64,000 bases of DNA from Legionella sp. (lineage in GTDB: Bacteria > Pseudomonadota > Gammaproteobacteria > Legionellales > Legionellaceae). The position numbers and the translations under genes are program-made. Below are positions 41,641-51,781 of this stretch, in pieces (within the stretch, counting starts at the first letter, position 1; the number at the start of each line of letters is the position of its first letter). Below the pieces are notes generated by a model that saw only the letters and a program-made list of their open reading frames with translations, was not told the DNA's origin and did not search any database. The stretch lies in assembly GCA_031291095.1 (NCBI GenBank), contig JARLJR010000020.1, forward strand, positions 1-64,000, written 5' to 3'.

Positions 41641-44600
41641 ATGCCTATTCATTCTTTTGCCGATTTATCGAATCAAATGTGTCTATTGGAGGCATATTAT
41701 GAGACGTTACTCGCCCCAACAACCCTACGCGAACGAGTAATTACTTCCTATCACGCTTATGTCTTATCAAGCCTGAAACAGATCATCCGTGAAGGTTCCA
41801 AAGAATTGCTACCGCTATTTTTAGCTAAAAATTGGAAAATCATTCAACGCACGAGTTTGTGTTATACCGCCATACCTGATGATGCAATAACCTTGCTATT
41901 ATGTGATGTAGCGGAATGGTTACAAAGCTCACAGCAAGGGGCATTGAATCTCCTGATGCCCACAGTGAATACCGAAAGTATGGATGATAAGTATCCACAT
42001 CTAGGGTGCTATATGGACGAGCAAGGCCAAACGCGAGTCGCAACAGTTTCGTTAGCACAAATTTTGAAAACTCACATCCTTGGACAAGAGAGAGCCTATT
42101 TAATCCCCATTGACTATTTAACGCAGATTAAAACCGGTTCGGAGCCTATTCTTAACTTTTATTATGATTATCAACGACACCACGAGTCTATGGTATATCT
42201 TCTGGATACTGAGCGTGAAAAACTCTTTATGCACTCCTCGTTGACGCAAGCACTAAAACAAGATTTGCAGGCCTATGAGGCCTACTTAACCCAAGATAAA
42301 AGTCTATTAACCCATGTGCGTCGCTTGCAACGTAATTTATTGTTCAATAGCGTGCATGGTATCGGTCAAGAAACGAATGCCGGTCGTTTTGCCTATGCTG
42401 CAATCATTGAGTTTAACGATTATTATCAGCAACTATCTGACGAATTACGACAAAAAATTCCTACTGCATTAAAAAATGAGCTGACACTATTACTGGAGCT
42501 GGCTTCAAATCCCAAGAAAAACCTTACTCCAACTGGAGAAGTAAATGGTGAAACCTGTTTGGGTACCCGTTCAATCGAGCTAAAAAAAATTATTGAAGCA
42601 CATGAAGTACAGTTAAGCGAATTAGCAGCAGATGAGACTACACACACCCAAATGCTAAAAGCCATAAAGAGTACTATCGAAAAAAGCCAAGAAATAATTC
42701 AAATGCAATTGCAACAAAAGGTGTACCAGGGACGAGAATATTTGGCCCTAACCCCTGAGCTACTTAACGTGCTTAATCTGAGTTTTTCTATTAATGATGA
42801 ACACGATTTTCATGATTTTATGCAATTGGAAGCAGAAGAAATTAGGCATTTCTTAGAAACCAAGCCATTGCTTTGTGAAAAAATTTTACATCAATTACCT
42901 ACGCTTGAAAGCCTATGCATTTTTTGTATTGAAAACAAGCCAGAAAAAATAGAAGTTATATTTCCCTCTATTGCGCCACAATTACAACAAAAATTTTTTG
43001 ACATTAAAAATTTTATTGCATTCTTGATGCCTTTAGACCCCTATCGTTGTGAGGCGGTATACCGCGCCCTTCACCGTGTACTGCCGCAAATAGCACCTTC
43101 GATTTATACCTTGACGCAATTATTTGAAAACCTATCTTTAGAGCAATCGCGTTTTCTAAAAGATTTAGTGCAAGCTAATTTATTGCCGATGGCACGGGAA
43201 GTTGATGACCTTAAAAGCATATTGATGTATTTTCCGGTAGAGCACTATCCATCCTTATTTAACGGTCTTCAAGAAAAGCTCCCACAACTAATTTCCTCGA
43301 TTTATGAGCTGCGTAGTGTATTGCCCCATTTCCCAACAGAACACTATCCCTCATTATTTAATAACTTAGAAGAAAAGCTACCACAACTCATTTGTTCTTC
43401 TCTAGAACTAGCAAGGATCTTTGATTTTCTTAATGAAGAACAAAGCACGGTGGCATTTAACGTGCTAACAAAGGTTATAGAGAAAATTATTTTTTCGGCA
43501 CGTGACGTTAATTCGTTTCTTTCGTGGCTTAAACCAGAGCGCCGTAGTCAAGCTTATCAAGCTATGAGAAGCACACTAACCGCAAAAATTCACTCAGCAG
43601 AAGATTTCAATGCTATTTTACAACGCCTCAGCATCACTGAACGCCACGAAGTTTATGAAATGGCTAAACATATGGTGCCAAACCTGATTCAATCCGCGCA
43701 TGATTTCAAATGTATTTTAAAATTTTTGAGCCCTGAAGAACGCATGGAAGTTTATATCCAGATTCAAGAAAAATTAAATGAACCAACGTTTATTGCAACT
43801 GCGAAAAATTTTAACTGGGTACTTAAATATCTTCCCGAAACATACCGTACCGAGGTTTATACACAAAAACTGGATCAATTATTAGAAAGCTCGCCCACAG
43901 CAAAAACTTTAGCACGTATTCTGTGCTATCTTAATCCAGAGCAAAGTATTTACATCTGTAGCCAATTAAATATTAGTTCTCAACTTTCTTTAAACTCTTT
44001 GGATGATTTTTTCTTGTTGTTTTACATGCTGCCAGCTAAGCATTTGGGGATCGTTTGCGGCATGGCACCAGAATGTATGAGAAAAGTAGTAAAAAAAATT
44101 GACTCGGTAGAAAACTTAACAATTTTAGATGAGCTGAATGACCTGGAAAAAACTCGGATTTTTTATCATATTTTAGGTGATCATCTAGAAAATCTAATTA
44201 AAACAAAACAAGATTTATACTCATTACTTGAATGGACAGATCCACGATTATATAAAACAATCTGTAGGACGTTAAAACGACTTCCAGAAATTGTAGAGTG
44301 CATAGATGACTTTTGCTTTATACATGAAGAACTCCCTGAGCGAAAAACCACGGCATTTTATCACGCAATAACGCTCCCAATGCTGGTTAAGATGTTAAAA
44401 TCAGCTGAAGATTTTAATAAGCTCATGGCGGTTTTGCCTAAAAAACAACGTCATCGACTGTATAAATCCACAAAATTAGACTTTATTCCCAATGTAATTA
44501 ATGACAACGAAAGTTTTCAATATGTACTGTATCGCCTCTCTCTAAAACAGCGTAATGAGGTTTATGAAATGATGAAACCTCGATTACCGCACTTAATTCA

Positions 44601-45240
44601 TACTGCCTATGACTTAAGAAACATCCTTCTTTTTCTCAATCCCGACCAGTGTTTTAGGCTTTGTAACGAGCTGGATAAAAAGATTTTAACTACTATTTTG
44701 CAAGAAGAATATTCTCTTATTAAATTATTGTCTTTATTAAATATATATCAAATAAAAGCAATGCTTCCAGTTTTGGGGCCATTACTCCCGAACATTATTA
44801 GCAATGTACGATTAGAATTAAACAGCTGTGTGTCTATATGGACAGCAGAAGCTGCGAAATGCTTATTACAAGCCTATTTAGATGGCTTGCAAAAGCAATT
44901 ACACGCATATGAACACCATACCTTTTATCAGCAGCTTACCCAGGCAGCGGCAGACTATTTTAGCAATTCATTAACTAGTGCCGAATTTCAACAAGCATCT
45001 GAGCTGGCAATTCAACAGGCGCGAATTGTTTTTAACTCTCAAACCAGCCTTTTAGCGCTCATAAGTAAATGGCTTGTTGCCGTTATCTCTTTAGGCACAA
45101 TTTTACTTGCCTCAACCATAAAGAGTCGCTATGAAACGGGTAAATGGCAATGTCGATTTTTCGCCCACCCCATGGAGCGTGCTTTGGAGCATTGGGAAGA
45201 TACCGAGACATTATTATTGGAAAACCCTACTTTTGCTTAG
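41641..45240 (+). CDS. Giant alpha-solenoid repeat protein, 1199 aa; candidate effector
   Basis: Residues about 420-1020 are a run of degenerate helical repeats of about 30-36 residues, each with a I-x-SA-x-DFN-x-IL...L...R-x-EVY...L pattern. Examples are IHSAEDFNAILQRLSITERH, LIQSAHDFKCILKFLSPEER, ATAKNFNWVLKYLPETYRTE, LKSAEDFNKLMAVLPKKQRH and LIHTAYDLRNILLFLNPDQC. The N-terminal 400 residues are not repetitive and may be an enzymatic or binding domain I do not recognise. A single hydrophobic segment near 1137-1155 (WLVAVISLGTILLAS) could anchor it in a membrane. No signal peptide. Legionella-type effector is the working inference. Confidence 0.75.
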   Translation: MPIHSFADLSNQMCLLEAYYETLLAPTTLRERVITSYHAYVLSSLKQIIREGSKELLPLFLAKNWKIIQRTSLCYTAIPDDAITLLLCDVAEWLQSSQQGALNLLMPTVNTESMDDKYPHLGCYMDEQGQTRVATVSLAQILKTHILGQERAYLIPIDYLTQIKTGSEPILNFYYDYQRHHESMVYLLDTEREKLFMHSSLTQALKQDLQAYEAYLTQDKSLLTHVRRLQRNLLFNSVHGIGQETNAGRFAYAAIIEFNDYYQQLSDELRQKIPTALKNELTLLLELASNPKKNLTPTGEVNGETCLGTRSIELKKIIEAHEVQLSELAADETTHTQMLKAIKSTIEKSQEIIQMQLQQKVYQGREYLALTPELLNVLNLSFSINDEHDFHDFMQLEAEEIRHFLETKPLLCEKILHQLPTLESLCIFCIENKPEKIEVIFPSIAPQLQQKFFDIKNFIAFLMPLDPYRCEAVYRALHRVLPQIAPSIYTLTQLFENLSLEQSRFLKDLVQANLLPMAREVDDLKSILMYFPVEHYPSLFNGLQEKLPQLISSIYELRSVLPHFPTEHYPSLFNNLEEKLPQLICSSLELARIFDFLNEEQSTVAFNVLTKVIEKIIFSARDVNSFLSWLKPERRSQAYQAMRSTLTAKIHSAEDFNAILQRLSITERHEVYEMAKHMVPNLIQSAHDFKCILKFLSPEERMEVYIQIQEKLNEPTFIATAKNFNWVLKYLPETYRTEVYTQKLDQLLESSPTAKTLARILCYLNPEQSIYICSQLNISSQLSLNSLDDFFLLFYMLPAKHLGIVCGMAPECMRKVVKKIDSVENLTILDELNDLEKTRIFYHILGDHLENLIKTKQDLYSLLEWTDPRLYKTICRTLKRLPEIVECIDDFCFIHEELPERKTTAFYHAITLPMLVKMLKSAEDFNKLMAVLPKKQRHRLYKSTKLDFIPNVINDNESFQYVLYRLSLKQRNEVYEMMKPRLPHLIHTAYDLRNILLFLNPDQCFRLCNELDKKILTTILQEEYSLIKLLSLLNIYQIKAMLPVLGPLLPNIISNVRLELNSCVSIWTAEAAKCLLQAYLDGLQKQLHAYEHHTFYQQLTQAAADYFSNSLTSAEFQQASELAIQQARIVFNSQTSLLALISKWLVAVISLGTILLASTIKSRYETGKWQCRFFAHPMERALEHWEDTETLLLENPTFA

Positions 45241-45384
45241 TTAAAAAAGCTAAAAGCGACTTATAATTTAGTTAAATTTTTGAACAATTCAGCCTTAAGT
45301 TCTAAAATAATACTAATAAGCCACTAATTGTTTCTGCAAAAGTACTCTTTCTTGTGGTGTTCTTTGGATAACATGGAGCTAGGA

Positions 45385-46215
45385 ATGGCGCGATCAATTT
45401 GGAAGGGAGACATATCTTTTGGGCTGGTGTCTATTCCAGTCTCATTGTTTTCTATAGAAGAAAACAATGAGATTCATTTCCATCTGCTTAATGTAAAAAC
45501 TAATTCCCGGGTCCGCTATCAACGTGTCGATGAAGAAACCGGTAAAGAAGTGCCTTGGGATGAAATTGTCAAAGGCTATGAATATGAAAAAGGTAATTAC
45601 ATCATTGTAAATGAAAAGGATTTTGAGAAAAAAAGCCCTGAACTATTTAAAACCATCGACATTGAAGAGTTCGTTGATCTCAATGAGATCGATAATTTAT
45701 ATTACGCAAAACCCTATTACTTAATCCCTGAAGGAAAAAATAAAAAAGCTTATGTACTCCTGCGGGAAGCTTTGAGAAAAACTCATAAAGTAGGTGTAGC
45801 CAAAACCATCTTACGCACCAAAGAATATTTAAGTTTAATTCTACCCCATCAACATAGCCTTCTTTTATACCTGATTCATTTTAAAGATGAAATTCGTGAT
45901 GAAGAAGAGCTAAATGTCCCTAAAGAAGAAACCAAAACTTATAAAATTTCGGATAAAGAAATAAAAATGGCTGTTGATTTAATCAATGATATGAGTGTTC
46001 CATGGAATCCTGACAAATACCACAATGATTATCGCGAAACCCTACAAAGATGGCTCGATCAACAAGTACATAAATTAACGACTACTGGCAGAAAAGTCGT
46101 AAAAGCGGCCCCAAGTCATGATGCAGTCGTTGATTTTGTTTCTTTATTAAAAGAAAGCATGAAGCAAAAAACCAGAAAGCCCTCGAAAATCAAGCGATCG
46201 AAACATAAGGAGTAG
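45385..46215 (+). CDS. ku: Ku, bacterial non-homologous end-joining protein, 276 aa
   Basis: MARSIWKGDISFGLVSIPVS and the following beta-barrel (HFHLLNVKTNSRVRYQRVDE, EEFVDLNEIDNLYYAKPYYL) match bacterial Ku, a homodimer that rings DNA ends and recruits LigD. Length (about 270) and C-terminal basic tail (KQKTRKPSKIKRSKHK) are normal. GGAG lies 6 bases before the ATG at 45385; a longer frame from 45328 is rejected. The stop is 5 bases before ligD, so the pair is an operon. A decayed relative sits at 20500-20727. Confidence 0.95.
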   Translation: MARSIWKGDISFGLVSIPVSLFSIEENNEIHFHLLNVKTNSRVRYQRVDEETGKEVPWDEIVKGYEYEKGNYIIVNEKDFEKKSPELFKTIDIEEFVDLNEIDNLYYAKPYYLIPEGKNKKAYVLLREALRKTHKVGVAKTILRTKEYLSLILPHQHSLLLYLIHFKDEIRDEEELNVPKEETKTYKISDKEIKMAVDLINDMSVPWNPDKYHNDYRETLQRWLDQQVHKLTTTGRKVVKAAPSHDAVVDFVSLLKESMKQKTRKPSKIKRSKHKE

Positions 46216-46220
46216 CGCCA

Positions 46221-48662
46221 ATGAGCCTAGATCCATATCGTAAAAAAAGGGATTTTTCTCAAACGCCTGAACCCAAAGGCAAAACTACTCATAAAAAAAA
46301 GCTCCTGTATGTAATTCAAAAACACGCTGCCAGCCATCTTCATTATGACTTTCGTATTGAATTACGTGGTGTTTTAAAAAGCTGGGCTATTCCTAAAGGA
46401 CCAAGCCTTGATCCTCATGTGAAACGCTTGGCAATCCACGTAGAAGATCATCCAATAGAATATGGCAGTTTTGAAGGGATTATTCCTAAAGGGCAATATG
46501 GTGGTGGTACGGTAATGCTTTGGGATGAGGGAACCTGGGAATCGTTGGATGATAAGCCCTATAAAGCTTATGAACAGGGTCATTTGCATTTTGCGCTGTA
46601 TGGCCACAAACTAAAAGGACGCTGGGATTTAATACGATTTAAAGACGACAACAACTGGTTTTTAATCAAACACGAAGACCAATATGCTCGTGAACAAAAA
46701 GAATACGATATTACACGCGAATTAACTAAAAGTGTTGTAAGCGAATATAGCCTAGGAGAAATTGCCAAACATGCTGAAGCGATCTGGAATAGCAAAAAAA
46801 AAGTCGCGTCCACAAACATAAAGCCCAGTGAGTTTCCTGATTTTATCTCCCCACAATTAGCAACCTTAGTTGATAAACTGCCAGTAGGAGCACAGTGGCT
46901 TCATGAAATAAAATTAGATGGTTATCGTATTTTAACGTTTAAAAATGGCAAAAACGCCCTCTTAAAATCACGGAACCAGAACGACTGGACTAATAATTTC
47001 CAACCTGTTGTTGATGCAATTGACCAATTACCTTTTGAACAACTCATATTTGATGGGGAGATTGTTGCTTTAGATACAAAAGGAAATTCAGATTTTCAAT
47101 TATTGCAAAATTATTTAAAGCATCCTCAAAATGCGTCTTTGGTTTATTATATTTTTGATCTACTTTACTACAATGGTTACGACTTACGAAATTTGCCTCT
47201 AATTGAACGCAAATCTCTTTTGCAAACGCTACTTAAGCAGGCCAACCCTATTCTTCGGTACACCGAACATGTTATTGGGACAAAAAAAAACCTACTGCAG
47301 CAATTCTGTAATCATGGTTATGAAGGCATTATATCTAAACAAGCACATGGCACATATCATCCAAAACGAAGCAATGATTGGCTAAAAATAAAATGTATAA
47401 AACGTCAAGAGTTCGTAATTGGAGGCTATACCCCACCTAAAGGTGGAAGAACATACTTTGGCTCACTTTTTTTGGGTCTCTATAATAAACAAGGCGGCCT
47501 GGATTTTATCAGTAAAGTAGGCACCGGATTTACAGAAGCAACAGAAAAAGAAATTTACCTGCAATTGATACAAGATGAACTAAGAACAAACCCATTTAGT
47601 TCCGAGCCTCCTGGTTCTGCCCATGCACACTGGGTAAAACCCAAATTGGTTTGTGAAGTCCAATTTACTGAATGGACGGAAAACGACCACTTACGCCATC
47701 CAAGCTTTAAAGGTTTGCGTTTTGATAAAAGTAAAGCCGAAGTGGTCAGGGAATATGCGGAACCATTCGATGATTCCCCCCCCTCCCCTTCCAAAGAAAA
47801 AGAATTTATTATTAGCAATCCACAAAAGATCTTATATCCGGAAGATCAGATCACAAAACAGAATTTATTAAATTATTACGAGTCTGTCAGTGAGTACATG
47901 CTGCCCTATATTTCTTTACGGCCCCTAACCTTATTGCGCTGCCCGGCTCATCGTGATGATTGTTTTTATCAACGCCATTTTACTAAATCCCTGCCAAAAA
48001 ATCTTTATCCTATTGATAATAATGAAAAAAAATCAGAACAATATATTTATATAAAGGATAAAGAAGGCTTATTAAGTCTTGTACAACTGGATGTCTTAGA
48101 AATACATCCCTGGGGTAGTCAAATCAAGCAATTAGACAAACCTGATATTTTAGTATTCGACTTAGATCCCGCCCCTGATGTGCCTTGGTCTAAGGTAATA
48201 GCAGCCGCTTTAGAACTACGTGATTATTTAATCCAATACAAACTCACATCATTTGTTAAAAGCACTGGTGGTAAGGGCCTACATGTGGTCATTCCTATAA
48301 CACCAGAATACACATGGGACAAGGTAAAACAGTTCTCTCTGGTGTTTGCACAACTATTAGAAGAGTTAAAGCCTAAAGACTATATTAGCAAAATGAACAA
48401 GTCCAAACGTTCCGGGAAGATTTTTATCGATTATTTACGTAATCAACATACGGCCTCTGCAATAAGCGTTTATTCAACCCGTGCTCGACCACATGCCCCT
48501 GTATCTACTCCCCTAGCCTGGGATGAATTAAGTAAGCACTTGGAAGACAACTCATATACTATTAAAACCTTACCTAAGCGATTGGCCCAATTAAAAAAAG
48601 ATCCCTGGGAGGATTTTTGGCATATAAAACAATCATTGCGCCTTGATGAACTATTAAGATAG
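46221..48662 (+). CDS. ligD: LigD, multifunctional NHEJ DNA ligase, 813 aa
   Basis: The domain order is phosphoesterase-ligase-polymerase. Residues about 20-160 are the 3'-phosphoesterase (AASHLHYDFRIELRGVLKSW, HVEDHPIEYGSFEG, PKGQYGGGTV). Residues about 205-510 are the ATP-dependent ligase with EIKLDGYRI (adenylated Lys at about 231) and GYEGIISK. Residues about 530-813 are the primase-like polymerase with ILVFDLDPAPDVPWSKV (catalytic Asp pair) and KSTGGKGLHVVIP. This is the complete Pseudomonas-type arrangement. It repairs double-strand breaks with Ku, 5 bases upstream. No lesions are seen. Confidence 0.95.
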   Translation: MSLDPYRKKRDFSQTPEPKGKTTHKKKLLYVIQKHAASHLHYDFRIELRGVLKSWAIPKGPSLDPHVKRLAIHVEDHPIEYGSFEGIIPKGQYGGGTVMLWDEGTWESLDDKPYKAYEQGHLHFALYGHKLKGRWDLIRFKDDNNWFLIKHEDQYAREQKEYDITRELTKSVVSEYSLGEIAKHAEAIWNSKKKVASTNIKPSEFPDFISPQLATLVDKLPVGAQWLHEIKLDGYRILTFKNGKNALLKSRNQNDWTNNFQPVVDAIDQLPFEQLIFDGEIVALDTKGNSDFQLLQNYLKHPQNASLVYYIFDLLYYNGYDLRNLPLIERKSLLQTLLKQANPILRYTEHVIGTKKNLLQQFCNHGYEGIISKQAHGTYHPKRSNDWLKIKCIKRQEFVIGGYTPPKGGRTYFGSLFLGLYNKQGGLDFISKVGTGFTEATEKEIYLQLIQDELRTNPFSSEPPGSAHAHWVKPKLVCEVQFTEWTENDHLRHPSFKGLRFDKSKAEVVREYAEPFDDSPPSPSKEKEFIISNPQKILYPEDQITKQNLLNYYESVSEYMLPYISLRPLTLLRCPAHRDDCFYQRHFTKSLPKNLYPIDNNEKKSEQYIYIKDKEGLLSLVQLDVLEIHPWGSQIKQLDKPDILVFDLDPAPDVPWSKVIAAALELRDYLIQYKLTSFVKSTGGKGLHVVIPITPEYTWDKVKQFSLVFAQLLEELKPKDYISKMNKSKRSGKIFIDYLRNQHTASAISVYSTRARPHAPVSTPLAWDELSKHLEDNSYTIKTLPKRLAQLKKDPWEDFWHIKQSLRLDELLR

Positions 48663-48760
48663 TTATTCTAATTGCTCATGAATGCGTGCAATTTCCTACT
48701 ACAGCAAATGAAGACACAGCAAGGAAACCCTGGATAGATCAAATTTATTAGGAACGCTAA

Positions 48761-48940
48761 TTAATTTTTTTTAGCAGGAATTTTTTTACCTTTTTTCCTG
48801 GCTTTTGATAATCCAATCGCTATAGCTTGTTTGCGGCTAGTGACCTTCTTATCTCCTTTGCCACTATGGGCGCTACCTTCTTTGTATTTATGCATTTCTT
48901 TTTCTACTTCTTTTTGTGCTCCTTTACTGTACTTAGTCAT
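48761..48940 (-). CDS. Small basic DUF6496-like protein, 59 aa
   Basis: The 59-codon frame from the ATG at 48940 (GGAG 6 bases upstream) begins MTKYSKGAQKEVEKEMHKYK, continues with a Gly/Ser/Lys linker, then KKVTSRKQAIAIGLSKARKK, and ends in a Lys tail. This is the pattern of the small DUF6496 family, which is highly basic and may bind nucleic acid. It is convergent with the ku-ligD operon and just left of the plasmid-type partition genes. Confidence 0.75.
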   Translation of the reverse strand: MTKYSKGAQKEVEKEMHKYKEGSAHSGKGDKKVTSRKQAIAIGLSKARKKGKKIPAKKN

Positions 48941-49211
48941 GATATTCTCCTTATGCTTTATTTATTATAATAGCCTGTTTAGAAAAAACTGACAGGCAAT
49001 CTAATAGTCAATCTAATGAAAATAGATGACGTATGTTCCTAAATTATTTAATAAATAGTTTGTTTAAAAAAACCTAACAACATAAAAGAAAAGGAGCAAA
49101 AATTCTTAATATTACATTTTTTTTTCATATAAATAGCAAAACGCAAATGCCTCATCAAGAAATGCGTTCCATTCCCGGCCTCATACAGTAATTTTTAGCC
49201 TTCACCCAAGC

Positions 49212-49682
49212 TTAGTCGCTATAGCTCATAATTGAGTCAAAGAATGCCTTATCGCCTAAACTGAGCCTAATTGAGACCGCCTTTCTTATCAAACCTGTGC
49301 GCACATCTTTCATTAGCGGCTTCGTTAGTTTAATCTTTTTCTCTAACTCTAGAATTTGATTTTTTGTTTCTTCAGTAAAAAATACTTGCGTCGCATTTTC
49401 CAAAGGCCCTTGATTTAATCCTTCATAAATATCATCAATGAGTTCACAGTAATCAAGATCCTTTTCATATTCAGCCCATTTAATTTCGGCAAGCGTATAT
49501 AAATAGTATTTAACCGCATCTTCAATGAGTAACGATTGTTTTCCTCGTCCACTGTATTCTTTGTCGGCCTGTATCTTAAGCTTTTCTTTAATATCTCTTG
49601 GAAAACGTATACACACCAGCCATTTTTCTTTTTTTTGTGGCGAAGCAAAAAACAACTTTTTACTTTTTCTTTTTTCAGTCAT
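49212..49682 (-). CDS. Small DNA-binding-like protein downstream of parB, 156 aa
   Basis: The N-terminus is basic (MTEKRKSKKLFFASPQKKEK). WLVCIRFPRDIKEKLKIQAD, followed by GRGKQSLLIEDAVKYYLY, has the strand-helix-helix rhythm of a ribbon-helix-helix protein, which such plasmid loci often encode. The second half is helical and acidic. It follows parB by 82 bases in the same direction. The DNA-binding call is an inference from pattern and place; no exact family is recognised. Confidence 0.65.
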   Translation of the reverse strand: MTEKRKSKKLFFASPQKKEKWLVCIRFPRDIKEKLKIQADKEYSGRGKQSLLIEDAVKYYLYTLAEIKWAEYEKDLDYCELIDDIYEGLNQGPLENATQVFFTEETKNQILELEKKIKLTKPLMKDVRTGLIRKAVSIRLSLGDKAFFDSIMSYSD

Positions 49683-49764
49683 AAGCTTCCCTTATCAGAA
49701 TCAAAAAAATCAAAAATACAATTTTTCTTATATTTATCAATGAGTTACGAAAGCGTGACCCGGG

Positions 49765-50877
49765 TCACGCCAACTCTCCAACGGCCATTTCTTTAATTTT
49801 ATTTAAAATGTTTTCTAAGCTTTTAAAAGAGTATTCGCCTTCAATTTCTTTTATTTCGGGAAACCTGGAAAGTAATAAGGCCTGCATCGTAAATGACTCT
49901 TGCTCATCATTTACCTTGAACGTAGCCGATTTCTTTATAGCCCCACCTTGCCTTCCACGAGGTTTAGGATTTTTTTCAATAGGACTACTAAGTTGAACTT
50001 CGCTCAGATCAGGTTGAAACGTCAAAGCATGTTCTATTTCTTCATATGATTTAGGAACAAGCGCTCTAATCGTTTTAAACGTCAATTTATTTTCATGAAT
50101 CCGCGAAAAAAATACTGGTGGGTAACTTTCAGGTTTCGTGCATATAGAACGCAAAGCACTGGCAATACTTTCATTGAAACCAATGATTCCAGACAACTCT
50201 TTTTTAGTGAGCGAATGACTGCTCGGATCAGAAAAAAGGGCCTGTACAATTTGAAAATTCTGAGAAACAGTCAAACCTTTCCTAAGATTATTTTCTGATA
50301 ATTGTCTTCTTAATTTTCGATGTTTCACCTTTAGTTTGGCTAACATACTCTCATCAGTAATCTCAATGCAAGTTACCGCAGGGACACCAGCCATCATTGC
50401 AGCAAGTCGTCTTTGATGACCTTCTAAAATTACATAGCCATATTCTAAATTTGAATTACGAAAATAATCGGGATCATTTTGTCGATCAGCCAAAAAAATT
50501 TCAATTGGCTGAATTAAACCATCATTTCGAATAGAAAAAGCTAAATCACGAAGTGCATTATAACTATCCTCTAATACCTCGCTGTGCTCGCAAGGCAATT
50601 GAGAATATTCAGGGATAACGTAATCACCAAACTCCAAAAGCTTACACAAGGATTGCTCCGTACCAATATGTAACATAGTACGCAACCAAGACTCATCAAT
50701 GAGCTCACCTGGTCGTGGGTTTTGCGGATCAGGAATCAAAGAAAAGGGATCGTGCTCAACAAGCTGCTTACCCCGGGTAAACTTTAGATTCGCTGTAATG
50801 CCTGCACGTGTAATCGTATCAGGCTTATTCACTTTCGACGTTAACGAGCTCGCCATTATTTTCTTTTTGATGGACAC
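49765..50877 (-). CDS. parB: ParB-family partition protein, 370 aa
   Basis: The ParB/Srx box is visible as YVILEGHQRRLAAMMAGVPA (the GERR-like box reads GHQRR) and VTCIEI. The next ENxxR-type motif is RRQLSENNLRKGLTVSQ, and a helix-turn-helix follows (LTKKELSGIIGFNESIASAL). The C-terminal dimer region ends the protein. It binds parS and CTP in related systems. The start is a GTG at 50877 with AGGAG about 11 bases upstream, overlapping the end of parA; an ATG at 50856 is possible. It forms an operon with parA. Confidence 0.9.
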   Translation of the reverse strand: MSIKKKIMASSLTSKVNKPDTITRAGITANLKFTRGKQLVEHDPFSLIPDPQNPRPGELIDESWLRTMLHIGTEQSLCKLLEFGDYVIPEYSQLPCEHSEVLEDSYNALRDLAFSIRNDGLIQPIEIFLADRQNDPDYFRNSNLEYGYVILEGHQRRLAAMMAGVPAVTCIEITDESMLAKLKVKHRKLRRQLSENNLRKGLTVSQNFQIVQALFSDPSSHSLTKKELSGIIGFNESIASALRSICTKPESYPPVFFSRIHENKLTFKTIRALVPKSYEEIEHALTFQPDLSEVQLSSPIEKNPKPRGRQGGAIKKSATFKVNDEQESFTMQALLLSRFPEIKEIEGEYSFKSLENILNKIKEMAVGELA

Positions 50878-51781
50878 GTTCTTTATCTCCTAATACTTTT
50901 TTATAAACAAACTCACCCAAGGCAAGTGCTTCAATAGCAAATCGATCATTATCTTTTAATTCAGTATAAGGTGCCGTAATGGGCGCTTGATCTTCATCGA
51001 TATCAACTGCTCTTGGTGAGTCATGAACTTCAATCTCTTCAATTAACAACTGTCTTAACATTGGATTAGACATAATTGTGTCAATTATACGATTCTGAGG
51101 AGTTCTCTTGTTGTAATCAACTTTGTTTTTCAGCAAACCAATAATTTTGGCTTGTGAATTGCTAGGACGATACACGTTTTGACGATTAACCAAATCAACC
51201 ATTCCTGCCAAACCTTGTAATGATTTGTTACTTAGCTCCAAAGGAATTAAAACATGCGTCGCGGCGCGAATAGCACTTTGCGTCAAAGGCCCTTTTGCAG
51301 GAGGCGTATCAATAAGTATCAAGTCATAACCACAATCAATAAATTCATCCATGGCAAAAAAATCATAGGGGCGCTGCACAATACTTTCAAGACTATCACT
51401 GTACTCAAACGCCTCGATGTCTTTGATCAGTCCGGCATCACTGGGAAGAATATCCAAATTTTCAAGATCTGTCGGGTAGGGGACTACCGGATTTTCAGTC
51501 CACATATCAAGAGCAGATGAACGCCCATCCCACCCATCATCATCGGGGTTATTTGGATCGTAATCAGGATGCAAGGGTGGTTTGTAACTCGACATATCAC
51601 GAATACGCGTATCGCGAAGAAATCGATAAGACATGTTGCCTTGGGGGTCAAAATCAAGAACCAAAACCTTCTTGTTTTTCTTAAAAGCAATATAAGTTGA
51701 TATTAATTGGCTAATCAGGCTTTTTCCAACACCGCCTTTATTATTAGCAACGACTAAAACTTTAGGTTTCTTCGTGGCCAT
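50825..51781 (-). CDS. parA: ParA-family partition ATPase, 318 aa
   Basis: The Walker A motif has the deviant ParA form VANNKGGVGKSLISQL (two Lys) near residue 13. KVLVLDFDPQGNMSYRFL is the A' region, and LILIDTPPAKGPLTQSA the Walker B. ParA proteins form dynamic ATP-dependent assemblies that position plasmids or chromosome origins. GGAGAGGGT lies directly before the ATG at 51781, which is chosen over an upstream ATG at 51844. Palindromes upstream (51845-51867) are likely autoregulatory or parS sites. Confidence 0.92.
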   Translation of the reverse strand: MATKKPKVLVVANNKGGVGKSLISQLISTYIAFKKNKKVLVLDFDPQGNMSYRFLRDTRIRDMSSYKPPLHPDYDPNNPDDDGWDGRSSALDMWTENPVVPYPTDLENLDILPSDAGLIKDIEAFEYSDSLESIVQRPYDFFAMDEFIDCGYDLILIDTPPAKGPLTQSAIRAATHVLIPLELSNKSLQGLAGMVDLVNRQNVYRPSNSQAKIIGLLKNKVDYNKRTPQNRIIDTIMSNPMLRQLLIEEIEVHDSPRAVDIDEDQAPITAPYTELKDNDRFAIEALALGEFVYKKVLGDKERVHQKENNGELVNVESE

